Translations under genes and position numbers: made by a program
Source of the DNA: Vibrio algicola
GTDB lineage: Bacteria > Pseudomonadota > Gammaproteobacteria > Enterobacterales > Vibrionaceae
Direction of reading: 5' to 3'
Length of the DNA stretch: 64,000 nucleotides
Assembly: GCF_009601765.2 (NCBI RefSeq)
Contig: NZ_CP045700.1
Location: forward strand, 744,001 to 808,000
Notes under the pieces: model-generated
The model's input: the letters and a program-made list of their open reading frames with translations, nothing else
Told to the model about the DNA's origin: nothing
Databases searched by the model: none
Shown here: positions 7,469 to 16,096 of the stretch, piece by piece
Layout: every line of letters starts with the position of its first letter
Position numbering within the stretch: the stretch's first letter is position 1

Positions 7469-9220
7469 TTAATTGATGCCTGAATCTGGGTTAACGGTTA
7501 AGCCAGGGAAGCTACCTGTGACTTTCTTAGTAATGCGATCATCACTGACACCAATATCGACTTTGATATTGCCGCCAATACCTAGCGGTTGTGGGGCCAT
7601 CATCCAAGGTAAGGTGGCTGGCGTTGTGCCATCATTGGTTTGGTAGTTTTTGACGGCTTGAGTGACTGACTTTGATTCTTTATCGTCACTTGAAAATAGA
7701 GAGCCTAACGTGGTGTTTTGTGCCCATTTGCCAAATGCAGTATCACCAATTAAGGCATCCATTGTTGACTCGACAATAGGATATAGAATCGTAGCTGCAA
7801 GCGCTTTACCTGCGGCAGACTTCACTTTGCTTCCTTTGGTTCCTTTATTACTCCCACCGCCCAATGTGCCAGAATTATTCATACCACCCGCTGGCATGTT
7901 CACGACATAAACAGGGGTTGCACCTAAGTCTGCAAAACCTCCTTTGCCACCGACGCCACCCGAACCAGGTATGCCACCTTTACCGAATACACCTTTAACC
8001 GATGCGGCAATATCTAACCCTTTTTTCGCAACGACTAAACCGCCTAATGCCCACGCAGCAGCTTCGCCCCAATCTAGCCAGTTTTGAATGGTGTCATCAT
8101 CAACACTATTAATGGCATCCGCCAAATCTTGGATCGGCTCAGCGAGTCGCATGTTAGCGAACTTTTCAAAAGAGTTATTTAGGGAGGTGAGCGCACTATC
8201 AAAAGTAGCCGCATTGGTGGCTGCTGCTTTCTGGGTTGCTCCTACATCAGTGGTATCAGAAACCATCTCTTTTAATAGCGCTTTGTTGTCTGAACTATAA
8301 AGAGACGCTAGACCTTGTAGTGATGTTTGGTCGAATACATCGCCCAATTTCAACGGATCATTTTTTGCTTTGTCTAAAATTTCTAGTAGCAACTCAGCAG
8401 GCTCTCGCAACTCTTTGGTGCCTTTCTTAAACACCTCAATGCCTTGCTGATCTAAAAATTCAACCTTCTTCTTGTCGGAAAAGGTCGCGAACACAGCTTG
8501 AATTGAGGTTAACGATTCATTGGCATTGCCTTTAGCTTTCGCAAACAACTGAACGAGCGCGCCCATTTGTTGAATAGCTTCTGGGCCTTTGCCTTGGTAA
8601 GTGGCAAAGAGCTGCTCAGAAATACCCGCAAGGTCTTTGACACTGACACTACCAATTGCAAACTGACCATACAGTTTGTCGATGGTATCCATCACGGCTT
8701 CAGACTCGGTAATACCTTTTTCTCTAAACTGGGCAAATAATGCGCCTGTTGATTGAGCATCTGCACCGAATGCCTGCATAAACAAGCCCATATTTTCTAG
8801 GTTATCTGTGACGAATTTCAGATCACCGGTTTTGCCAAGAAGCACATCGACACCAGACGCCAATTGTCCAGCATCGACGCGAATGTCTTTATTGTTTGAG
8901 ATATCTTGAACCGATTGCTTTAACCCATCAACTTCATCAGCACTTAACTTAGCGTTAGTACCAATGCGCGTCATTTGGCTATCGAAAGCAGCGACATTGC
9001 GAACGGTTGCACCTGTCGCGAACGCGGTTGCCATACCGACATAACGATTGCCTAAACGATCAATACCACGACCAGCTGCCGCAGTAGTCGTTTTAACTAA
9101 CGTCATGGCACGTTGGTTTTTCTGCGCAAACTGACTCATGGAGTTGCCATATTGCTTGGCTTTGTTGGCTAAGTTACCCGCTAGGTTAAGAACAATGTCA
9201 GTTTCAAGACGTTTGGCCAT
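7469..9220 (-). CDS. Tail tape measure protein
   Basis: 583 residues, of the TP901-like core type. The N-terminal ~350 residues are helical (FDSQMTRIGTNAKLSADEVDGL, LAGISEQLFATYQGKGPEAIQQMGALVQL). They are followed by a hydrophobic/glycine segment (~385-460, including AWALGGLVVAKKGLDIAASV) that can act as the membrane-entry part. The length implies a short tail for a myophage, since tape measure length sets tail length. It follows the chaperone/frameshift gene, whose shifted product ends inside its first codons. Confidence 0.9.
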   Translation of the reverse strand: MAKRLETDIVLNLAGNLANKAKQYGNSMSQFAQKNQRAMTLVKTTTAAAGRGIDRLGNRYVGMATAFATGATVRNVAAFDSQMTRIGTNAKLSADEVDGLKQSVQDISNNKDIRVDAGQLASGVDVLLGKTGDLKFVTDNLENMGLFMQAFGADAQSTGALFAQFREKGITESEAVMDTIDKLYGQFAIGSVSVKDLAGISEQLFATYQGKGPEAIQQMGALVQLFAKAKGNANESLTSIQAVFATFSDKKKVEFLDQQGIEVFKKGTKELREPAELLLEILDKAKNDPLKLGDVFDQTSLQGLASLYSSDNKALLKEMVSDTTDVGATQKAAATNAATFDSALTSLNNSFEKFANMRLAEPIQDLADAINSVDDDTIQNWLDWGEAAAWALGGLVVAKKGLDIAASVKGVFGKGGIPGSGGVGGKGGFADLGATPVYVVNMPAGGMNNSGTLGGGSNKGTKGSKVKSAAGKALAATILYPIVESTMDALIGDTAFGKWAQNTTLGSLFSSDDKESKSVTQAVKNYQTNDGTTPATLPWMMAPQPLGIGGNIKVDIGVSDDRITKKVTGSFPGLTVNPDSGIN

Positions 9221-9360
9221 GGGTCATTTCTCGTATTTTGTGGTAAGTCCGAATCAAACGGCGTAGAGGCATTGAAGTGGTGGTACTGAGTGGCACTTTA
9301 GAAGCAATGGCGAGCTGTAAAGACTCGCCCATGTCAGCCAGTACCTTAAGATCGCCCCCG
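9204..9360 (-). other. Programmed frameshift site and extension of the tail assembly chaperone
   Basis: At 9352-9360 the minus strand reads CGGGGGCGA, just before the stop of the gp41-like gene (TAA at 9346-9348). Slipping back two bases after the GGG codon opens a frame, starting GGDLKVLADMGESLQLAIAS, that runs 50 codons to a TGA at 9204-9206, ending inside the start of the tape measure gene. Mu is known for a -2 shift on a nearly identical G-run followed by CGA. The fused product would be about 162 residues against 114 for the unshifted one. The slip site and open frame are seen in the sequence; the frameshift itself is inferred. Confidence 0.75.
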
Positions 9361-9690
9361 AGCTTCTAACTCCTTAATCAAAAGCTGATCTAACTCACTG
9401 GCTTTTTGTTGTAGCAAGTTGAAATCATCAGCATGCAGCTTACGTAGTTCCTTGATAGAAAGTGGGCCTTGTACACTGCCAATGAATTCAACTTGGCGCA
9501 TCAGCAGCTCTAAGCCATACATCACATCTGAGGTATAGGCGACAGCCACACCGTTTTGCATCACAACTTTTTCAGCCGCTAGCTGCGCATCGATGTAGTC
9601 GCCACTGGATAGCTCACGCAATCCAACTTCAAGGTGGGTAGTTTCACCCGCCTTGTAGCCATGCGGTAATTCAAACGTCATGATCGCCAT
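9346..9690 (-). CDS. Tail assembly chaperone (Mu gp41-like)
   Basis: A 114-residue protein beginning MAIMTFELPHGYKAGET, with a hydrophilic helical second half (LSIKELRKLHADDFNLLQQKASELDQLLIKELEARG). This is the pattern of Mu gp41/phage_TAC proteins, which bind the tape measure protein during tail assembly. It starts at the stop of the tube gene and ends in a slippery G-run that probably allows a longer frameshifted form. Confidence 0.85.
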   Translation of the reverse strand: MAIMTFELPHGYKAGETTHLEVGLRELSSGDYIDAQLAAEKVVMQNGVAVAYTSDVMYGLELLMRQVEFIGSVQGPLSIKELRKLHADDFNLLQQKASELDQLLIKELEARGRS

Positions 9691-10040
9691 TACACACGCT
9701 CCACTTTTTCGCCTTCAAATGTGCCGGTGATTTCACCAGAGTCTGATAGCTGGAATGGGGCTTGCGGTGCACAGCCTGTCATCATGTAATCGATGCCGTT
9801 ATCACCTTCCCATGTAAGGGTGGCCGCTTCCATTGCGTTAATGTCCATCACATCCACATCTTCAGCAGCCGCGATCGTTACCTGAATAGTCGGTGCGGTG
9901 TACTCCCGAGATTTACCCCAAACACGACCAGGGCCAATGTGAGAAGTATTGGTATATCCACCCGAATTCAGTGTTGAGCCTTTTTTCGTTTTTAGTTGGT
10001 TGCCATTGTTACGTACAACCACTTCACCAAGAATTCGCAT
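9690..10040 (-). CDS. Tail tube protein (Mu gpM)
   Basis: A 116-residue protein. GGYTNTSHIGPGRVWGKSREYTAPTIQVTIAA... and the ITGTFEGEKVERV ending match the small tail tube protein of Mu-like phages. It polymerises into the inner tube surrounded by the sheath encoded just upstream, and its stop overlaps the chaperone start by one base. Confidence 0.88.
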   Translation of the reverse strand: MRILGEVVVRNNGNQLKTKKGSTLNSGGYTNTSHIGPGRVWGKSREYTAPTIQVTIAAAEDVDVMDINAMEAATLTWEGDNGIDYMMTGCAPQAPFQLSDSGEITGTFEGEKVERV

Positions 10041-10067
10041 TTGCGTTCTCCTTTTTATTAATCGAGG

Positions 10068-11546
10068 TTACAGCTTGTATTGCATCAATGCGGCAAATAC
10101 ACGCAACTGATTCACAAGGTCTGGTTTAAACACACAGTTCAAGCGGTTCACATCGCTGTCATCACGGTAAACGCTTAACGTTTCTTTGAAGCCATCGAAG
10201 TCTTCCACCAAACCATTTGGCACCCAATCGGTATCGGCCAGTTCCAAAATGGCATTGCGCATCAGCTTAGGCGTCACCACTGGCTGACCAGGGTTAAGTT
10301 TTGGTAGTACGTCATCACCGGCTAATTTGTGGCGTGGGTAACGGTTGGTCACCATCACTCGTAGCGAGTAACGCAAGTAGCCCAACGTGGCTGGCGTGGT
10401 AATGTCCAAGTAACTTGGGTCTGGGTCGCCATAAGTGTTGACGTTGTACATAGTGACTTCACGCTCAATGGCACATTCACCACCGGGGGTACGGGTATAA
10501 GTGGCAATACCATCATGCAGCAGTAAGTTGCGCTCGGTTTGGTCCCAGACACTTTCTTTGGCTGGCGGTAGAATGCCCGGCAACACTAACGTTTGCAGTG
10601 GGCGTGCAGGGTCAATACCCAATTGATATGCAGCGATACCACAGTAAGATGCGGCCCATTCCCATGGTGCATGTGGTGAGCTATTGGTACCCATACAGGT
10701 GAACAAGTAGTCATTACGGTCATCGCCATAAGAGCCCGTTTCCGCAAACGTGCCACGGAACGCGGTATAAGCAATACCTTCAATCATCTTGAGTGGGCCA
10801 TAGCGAGATACCAATTCATCACGCAGCGCGTTCATGCTTTGGGTGTCATTAAATGGCATCGCAATATGGTTGTACCATTCGTCAGGAATAGCGGCGATCA
10901 CTTCACTCATATCAGGAGTGCCAGCACCACCAGAAAACTCCGTGAACGCAATCGTCACACCAGTTGGTAACGTTTCGCCATCGTAATAGCTGTGGCGTAA
11001 ATCAATGTCGTTACTGGTTTGGCCCGTCCATTTACAGGTTAATTCAACTACGGTGGTTTCAGCATCTTTCAATGCCGCTGTCACAGGTAATGAGGTATTT
11101 TCATTGACCGCATTGATAATGGCGGTGGTGATCGCACTCGCAGCATCACCTTCTTTAACGGTCACTTGAACCGACGTACCAGCAATCAGCAACCCAATCA
11201 CCCCAGCCTTAGCTGTGCTGGCAGTAACGGTAATTTCACCTTTAGCAGCAGTACCACCAAAGTCCGCCACGTTCAGCGCATACACATCGGTGTAGCTGTT
11301 GGCTTTGCGTAGACGCTGCAACATGATAGAAAGCATCGAACCTTTGCCATACAGCGCATCAGCTTCACTTTCACTCGTACCGATGCGAGTGATCTTTAAC
11401 GGAGTAGATAGCGCCGTTGGTAACTGCTGACCAATCACCAAAATCTTTTGCACCAAGGCTGGCGTACCAGAAAGTGCTTCTGAGTTATCGATATCGATAA
11501 ACACTAACGGCGTATAAATATCGTTTGGAATGTTACCCAATGCCAT
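10068..11546 (-). CDS. Contractile tail sheath protein (Mu gpL)
   Basis: 492 residues, near the length of Mu gpL (495). It starts MALGNIPNDIYTPLVFIDID and has conserved blocks such as MSIMLQRLRKANSYTDVYALN, PYGPLKMIEGIAY-like and APWEWAASYCGIAAYQLGIDPARPLQTL. It forms the contractile outer tail tube and is followed directly by the tail tube gene. Confidence 0.93.
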   Translation of the reverse strand: MALGNIPNDIYTPLVFIDIDNSEALSGTPALVQKILVIGQQLPTALSTPLKITRIGTSESEADALYGKGSMLSIMLQRLRKANSYTDVYALNVADFGGTAAKGEITVTASTAKAGVIGLLIAGTSVQVTVKEGDAASAITTAIINAVNENTSLPVTAALKDAETTVVELTCKWTGQTSNDIDLRHSYYDGETLPTGVTIAFTEFSGGAGTPDMSEVIAAIPDEWYNHIAMPFNDTQSMNALRDELVSRYGPLKMIEGIAYTAFRGTFAETGSYGDDRNDYLFTCMGTNSSPHAPWEWAASYCGIAAYQLGIDPARPLQTLVLPGILPPAKESVWDQTERNLLLHDGIATYTRTPGGECAIEREVTMYNVNTYGDPDPSYLDITTPATLGYLRYSLRVMVTNRYPRHKLAGDDVLPKLNPGQPVVTPKLMRNAILELADTDWVPNGLVEDFDGFKETLSVYRDDSDVNRLNCVFKPDLVNQLRVFAALMQYKL

Positions 11547-11548
11547 GG

Positions 11549-11758
11549 TTATTCTCCTTTCTTAGCAGCAGCTTCTACAGCAGCGGCTTTCTTTGGTTTT
11601 GTGGTTGGGGTTGGCTCACTAGCAACAACGTCGCCATCGTTAATGCGACGCACCCAAAAAGCAGACTTTGTGACTTCTTCGCCTTGCTCGGCTAGGTACT
11701 TACCGTCAGGTTTACGCACCTTGACGTTCGCTTTATTTGGTTTCACATAGATCTTCAT
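11549..11758 (-). CDS. Mu gp38-like small protein (DUF2635)
   Basis: A 69-residue basic protein of the DUF2635 type (MKIYVKPNKANVKVRKPDGKYL...), with FWVRRINDGDV and an Ala/Lys-rich tail. It is found directly before the sheath gene in Mu-like phages. The function is unknown; the location suggests a role in tail assembly. Confidence 0.8.
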   Translation of the reverse strand: MKIYVKPNKANVKVRKPDGKYLAEQGEEVTKSAFWVRRINDGDVVASEPTPTTKPKKAAAVEAAAKKGE

Positions 11759-11793
11759 GGTGGTTTCCTTTCGGTTGTAATACGTGTTCGGGG

Positions 11794-12396
11794 TTAAGAG
11801 TCATCTTGTGGAAGCGTGACTTCACCTTCAATCGGTGGGCTACCGTCACCCACATCGCCTTCAAAACTAAAGGTGATAAAATCGTCTAATGAGGATGGAT
11901 CGAGTGGTTCATCCATCGGCCACCATTGCGACCAGGTGACAGCCCAAATAGCGACACCTAATTGATCAATACTGCCGCTGTATAAGTTATCACTACGAAC
12001 TGCCTCTACATTGCTACGTGCCGTAGGTAGTGCACCACGCTGCATAATGGCTTGTACTAATTGACCTGCAACCACTTCACAACGCTGGTCTTTGGCATAG
12101 CCGTATTGGTCAGTGGTGAACACATAGGCCACAAAATTAACCTTGCCAAATAAGCTGCCTGCGGTGTTCTCATACTCAGTGACACGTAAAGCTGTAATAC
12201 GTACGCTGCCATCACGGTTACTTAGCCAGCGCTTTACATCTTCCGGTTTATCAAAACGGCCAATGTGACGCTCTACGGTTTGAATTTTGTCAATATCTCG
12301 TTCTGAACCTTCAAGCACAGGCTTTAAGTACTTAACAATTTCTTGCGTAGCCCACACCGTGGAACCTTGGATGTTAAATACATCAGGTCTACTCAT
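11794..12396 (-). CDS. Mu gp37-like tail protein (DUF1834 type)
   Basis: 200 residues. IVKYLKPVLEGSERDIDKIQ, GKVNFVAYVFTTDQYGYAKDQRCEVVAGQLVQAI and the tryptophan-rich WAVTWSQWWPMDEP motif match the Gp37/DUF1834 family of Mu-like phages. It probably takes part in tail completion or head-tail joining. It sits between the virion morphogenesis gene and the DUF2635 gene. Confidence 0.82.
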   Translation of the reverse strand: MSRPDVFNIQGSTVWATQEIVKYLKPVLEGSERDIDKIQTVERHIGRFDKPEDVKRWLSNRDGSVRITALRVTEYENTAGSLFGKVNFVAYVFTTDQYGYAKDQRCEVVAGQLVQAIMQRGALPTARSNVEAVRSDNLYSGSIDQLGVAIWAVTWSQWWPMDEPLDPSSLDDFITFSFEGDVGDGSPPIEGEVTLPQDDS

Positions 12397-12409
12397 TTCA
12401 CTGTCTCCA

Positions 12410-12952
12410 TCACGACATTAGCTCCTGCCAGAAGTCACCAAGGACTTGATAAATTTCGTTTTGGTTTTCACTGCTTAGCCCTAAAAACTCGCGCTGTGGG
12501 ATGTCCATTTGGCGGCTAAAGCTACTTACCGATTGCCACACAGGGTGTTTAAGTGCTTTGCCAAAGGCTTGAGTAATTAGCCGATTGTGGGCCGATACTT
12601 GCACTGCACCCGAAAATCCATCTTGGTGTACGGCGGCATAGGCAAGCGGCGAGCCGATTCGTACTTGGTTCTTTTGTACGATGTACTGAATGGAATCGAG
12701 CAATCCGCCATCAGCTTGTAACAAGGACTGATTTCCATGGCGTGTTTTGGCGTAATCCGCTGACCAATCAGGCCAAGACACACCACTAGGGGATTCTTTT
12801 TCATCAGCAATTCGTCTGCGGGTCTGGCTCTCAACAACACTGCCGAGGGATTCAAGTAACTCAGACTTATGAGATGGATCCGCCAAGCGCTGAAGCAGCT
12901 CTTCATAGCGTCTCAGTTCCTCCGTTCCGGTGACTTGAACCGAGATACCCAT
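12410..12952 (-). CDS. Phage virion morphogenesis protein (gpG / tail completion type)
   Basis: 180 residues. WPDWSADYAKTRHGNQSLLQ, GGLLDSIQYIV and the RIGSPLAYAAVHQDG motif identify the phage_tail_S/virion morphogenesis family, which completes tails and docks them on heads. In Mu the G gene lies next to F. Here it lies after the DUF1320 gene, as I recall for the second G-like gene of the Haemophilus prophage FluMu. It overlaps its upstream neighbour by one base. Confidence 0.87.
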   Translation of the reverse strand: MGISVQVTGTEELRRYEELLQRLADPSHKSELLESLGSVVESQTRRRIADEKESPSGVSWPDWSADYAKTRHGNQSLLQADGGLLDSIQYIVQKNQVRIGSPLAYAAVHQDGFSGAVQVSAHNRLITQAFGKALKHPVWQSVSSFSRQMDIPQREFLGLSSENQNEIYQVLGDFWQELMS

Positions 12953-13392
12953 TACAAGACGCCTCTAAGTTTGTTGCGGGTAAACAGGCGCTCGCCTTCT
13001 TGCACCAGTTCTACTTTGCCCACGCTGCCTTCGGTTGGGTTGTTGTCATCCAAGGTTGGCAAACCGAGCTCGCGCTTACCGTCAGCAATGTCACGCAGGG
13101 TTTGCAGCTGCATCTTGTAGCGTTCTTCCAACAAGTTGGTGGCTTGCTGGTCACGGTCGGCCAGCCAGTAGAAAGCAATGGTAATGGCAATCTTATTCAA
13201 CATGCCTGGCACAGTCGGTAACGGAAGCTCAAAGCGACGCGCCAGAAAAGAATCGATCTCTTCATCGGCTTGCTCTAGGGCTTGGTTAATCCATGTGTCA
13301 TTTAACTCGTTGGTATTGCGATCAATGGCAAAATTCCAAAGCATTTGCTCATCGCGATCCATTAAGTCTTGTTTTGTTGCGTAGATTGCCAT
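12952..13392 (-). CDS. Mu gp36-like head-tail connector (DUF1320)
   Basis: 146 residues beginning MAIYATKQDLMDRDEQML, with IDSFLARRFELPLPTVPGML and ELGLPT blocks that are diagnostic of DUF1320. The fold is that of head completion/adaptor proteins that bridge portal and tail. It lies between the HI1506-like and gpG-like genes, as in FluMu. Confidence 0.9.
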   Translation of the reverse strand: MAIYATKQDLMDRDEQMLWNFAIDRNTNELNDTWINQALEQADEEIDSFLARRFELPLPTVPGMLNKIAITIAFYWLADRDQQATNLLEERYKMQLQTLRDIADGKRELGLPTLDDNNPTEGSVGKVELVQEGERLFTRNKLRGVL

Positions 13393-13422
13393 CGGTTTTC
13401 CTTAGCTCTTGTCTGTTAATGG

Positions 13423-13980
13423 CTAGTCTTGAATGTCGATTACATCTTTAAGTTCGACAGTCTCCACCACTAAGCGAGGCTCATCGTGGACGCGCTTTGC
13501 CTTTTCAGTAGACATGAACACCACAAACTCAGGTGGGAAGTCTTTAACATCCACTGCCGCAGGCTGACCTTGCGGTTCTCCATCCACCACAAGCACCAAT
13601 GTTTCTTGTAAGCGGTGAAATTTAACGCCACTGCGCCAAAAGCCAGCATCTGAGACAGAGCGAACTTTAAGGGCACCAAGCACACCAATAGGATCACCAT
13701 CAGTGCTGAGAAGTGGCTCATCATCTTTTGCTTGTTTCGAAACATCGTCTTGTTCCTTTTGTTGAATATCAGAATCTGCCTTCAACGCTTCCTGTTCGGC
13801 TTGCGCTTGATCAGCGGGCTGAGCTTGTTCCACTGGTTGCTCAGTAGTTCCAGTGGTAGATTGCTCGGGGCTGTTGGCATTCGCTGTCTGCTCATCAGCT
13901 TTTGCAGCTGCTTCTTTAGCCTTCGCTGCTGCCGTCTGTTTCGCAGTTGATGTACCTGTTTTTTTAGCGGTTCCACTCAC
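13423..13980 (-). CDS. HI1506-like phage protein (Mu gp35 position)
   Basis: 185 residues in two parts. The first ~100 residues are low-complexity (Ala, Gln, Glu, Lys). The C-terminal ~85 residues are conserved-looking (VRSVSDAGFWRSGVKFHR..., then PPEFVVFMSTEKAKRVHDEPR). This matches HI1506-related proteins following the capsid gene in Mu-like prophages. The role is uncertain; a head decoration or scaffold-like function is possible. Confidence 0.75.
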   Translation of the reverse strand: MSGTAKKTGTSTAKQTAAAKAKEAAAKADEQTANANSPEQSTTGTTEQPVEQAQPADQAQAEQEALKADSDIQQKEQDDVSKQAKDDEPLLSTDGDPIGVLGALKVRSVSDAGFWRSGVKFHRLQETLVLVVDGEPQGQPAAVDVKDFPPEFVVFMSTEKAKRVHDEPRLVVETVELKDVIDIQD

Positions 13981-14087
13981 GGTGAACTCCTTTTAAATCG
14001 AGGTTAAAGTGGCTTTAAACGTGGCGGTAACTGAATACCGCCAGCCCGTTATCAGTTTGCACCTGATAGGCGTTTACGTTTTAAGAA

Positions 14088-14987
14088 CTAAGCCGTGATG
14101 TAAGGGCTCACAACAATCTCTACATCGTTGTAGTAGATGTTGGAGTCACCACCTTCTACCAACATGCGAGCCAATAGTTTTTTCGCTGCCGATTCGTTTT
14201 TCGGACCAACCACAATCTTGGTTGCGCGAGTACCAATTGGTGTGCCATCGGCTTTCTTCATGGTGCCTAATAGCTCTTTGGCTGCGGCATAAGTGTCTTC
14301 ATCCAACACGCCTTTAGAACCAATCGCCAACTGAGGGAATGAGAAGCCCACGTTACAACGGCCATCTACACCAGCGGCGTATTTGTTATTGAACCAGGTA
14401 TATTCTTCATTTGGCTGCATGTTCTTAAACACGAACGGACGACGCTCTTGGTACACGATAGGCTTCAGCACCTTGGTATCATCAATCAAGAACCACGGTT
14501 CGCCAGTGTCTGTGGTTGGGTCACCAATCACATTCGAGAACGTCGTTGCTGGATCTGATTCAATTGGGTGGTCGGTATCAAAGTAGTTCTGGCCGTCATA
14601 ACAAAGTGTTGTGAAACCAGCGACTAATAAGCCGTAAGACAATTCATCAGGGAAGATGGCAACTTGATCACCATAGTTCTGCGCAATAACCGAGTAGTGA
14701 CCGATTTGGTCATCATCGACATCTTCACGAGAAACAGAGATCGAGCTTTCCCACGTTTTGTTTTCAACCGAATAACCGTGACGGCCCATGTCAGCCAGTT
14801 GACGATCACCAACCCATTCTTTAATGCCAGGTAAGTCTTTTAGCCAACCGTAAAAGTTTGCCGCACCCGAGCTAGGTACTTTCGTCGCTACCATCTGCCA
14901 TTGCGGGTTTGCTGCTTGTAAGCCGCGGGTAAACGCCGCAGACATATTGACTTGAAGAGCTTCAAGTACTTGTGCTTCAGTCGCCAT
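14088..14987 (-). CDS. Major capsid protein (Mu gpT)
   Basis: 299 residues, typical for Mu gpT (about 305). MSAAFTRGLQAANPQWQMVATKVPSSGAANFYGWL, the RHGYSVENKTWESSISVSREDV block and AKKLLARMLVEGG are family features. It is an HK97-fold shell protein made next to its protease/scaffold, whose stop overlaps this start by one base. Confidence 0.93.
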   Translation of the reverse strand: MATEAQVLEALQVNMSAAFTRGLQAANPQWQMVATKVPSSGAANFYGWLKDLPGIKEWVGDRQLADMGRHGYSVENKTWESSISVSREDVDDDQIGHYSVIAQNYGDQVAIFPDELSYGLLVAGFTTLCYDGQNYFDTDHPIESDPATTFSNVIGDPTTDTGEPWFLIDDTKVLKPIVYQERRPFVFKNMQPNEEYTWFNNKYAAGVDGRCNVGFSFPQLAIGSKGVLDEDTYAAAKELLGTMKKADGTPIGTRATKIVVGPKNESAAKKLLARMLVEGGDSNIYYNDVEIVVSPYITA

Positions 14988-15955
14988 TATTTCGCTCCTT
15001 TATTCGTTTCAGCTTTAGCCGCTAGGTACTCTTCTTCAGAGACGCCCATCTTGCGACACATCGCCAGTTCAACATCATCCAGCTTGCTGTTTGTTGCTAC
15101 TGCTGGCTTTTTCTTTTCTTTGCTATCCACCACTACAGGGGCGGCTTCAACAAAAGACTTAAACTGATCCACGCCACCTTCGGCACGACACAAAGACAAA
15201 TACATATCCTTATTAGCTGGGGCAACTTTGCCAGCTTCAATGGCATCATCGACAAGTGCTTCAAGCTCTTTATCATGAATAGCAGCCAGTTGGGCTTCTG
15301 CCTTCGATACACTGTTTAGCGCAATTTCGTAGGTTTCTTTTGGTACGAACTTGTTTAAGTCCACGGTCTGAGCACGGTTTAGGGCGACATCTTTCTCTTG
15401 TTTAAGAGAGTTGATAGCCACTTCGGCTTGTTCTGGTGTTGCATCTTCGGCAAGGCCAAGCGCATCCAAAACGATTTTTGGCAACGGCATATTGGCGTTC
15501 TCCATTCGTTGGTTTAATGCAGGAACATCAAGGTTGGGGTCATTGGTTAAAGCCGCACTCACAAGCGCCAGCACTTGGCCGCTCTTGTCGTACGTAAAGG
15601 AAGGCGAGTAGAAAGCGTATTTCTTCTCATCAATCAGTTGTGCGCCATCATCATTCCACTCGATAAAGCCCCAGATTTCACCGTTACGGTTTTCGGCTTT
15701 GGTAATCCAACCGTACGCCGGAGCAGGTTCACCTTTCGGGGCTTTGATATGGGTTGAGTGTTCAATATCGAATGGGCGCTTTTGCGTAAAGCGGGCAATG
15801 ACTTGCTCTGGGTTGTTGTTTGTCCAGGAACGGCTATCGACACCTGCAAATGTGCCAGCAGGGATCATCGGTAGCCAAATGCCTTGTTCCGTTGCATTTT
15901 CTGCAACCGAGGTAGGCTGTAAGGAAAAACATAATGCAGTTAATGCTTGGTTCAT
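14987..15955 (-). CDS. Prohead protease with C-terminal scaffold (Mu gpI/Z)
   Basis: 322 residues. The N-terminal ~150 residues are the protease domain, with KRPFDIEHST and YAFYSPSFTYD, the latter carrying the likely catalytic serine region. The C-terminal half is helical and acidic (ALNSVSKAEAQLAAIHDKELEALVDDAIEAGK), like a scaffold. In Mu the shorter internal product Z is the scaffold and I the protease. It is translationally coupled to the capsid gene. Confidence 0.9.
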   Translation of the reverse strand: MNQALTALCFSLQPTSVAENATEQGIWLPMIPAGTFAGVDSRSWTNNNPEQVIARFTQKRPFDIEHSTHIKAPKGEPAPAYGWITKAENRNGEIWGFIEWNDDGAQLIDEKKYAFYSPSFTYDKSGQVLALVSAALTNDPNLDVPALNQRMENANMPLPKIVLDALGLAEDATPEQAEVAINSLKQEKDVALNRAQTVDLNKFVPKETYEIALNSVSKAEAQLAAIHDKELEALVDDAIEAGKVAPANKDMYLSLCRAEGGVDQFKSFVEAAPVVVDSKEKKKPAVATNSKLDDVELAMCRKMGVSEEEYLAAKAETNKGAK

Positions 15956-16043
15956 TACTCACTCCAAAATTGAAGATCACATAACAACCTCCTTGGGTTC
16001 GGGTTGGTATGAAACATCTTGTGTGAAGTAAGCATGCAAAAAA

Positions 16044-16078
16044 AAAGCAACCGACGCGGATTAACGTTGGTTGCTTTA
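16044..16078 (-). terminator. Hairpin terminator after gene 16097-16780
   Basis: AAAGCAACCGAC and GTTGGTTGCTTT form a 12-bp stem with one wobble pair around the loop GCGGATTAAC, preceded by a run of nine A (T on the minus strand). It ends transcripts of the accessory gene 16097-16780 before the protease gene. The loop plus right arm (16055-16072) recurs exactly at 24090-24107. Confidence 0.75.
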
Positions 16079-16096
16079 GTTTGGGATGATTTAGGA

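Noticed and set aside
14020..14043. Hairpin GGCGGTA/TACCGCC between capsid and HI1506-like genes
   Set aside because: Stem is short and lacks a T-run on the minus strand, so I do not call it a terminator; an RNA processing site is possible but unsupported.
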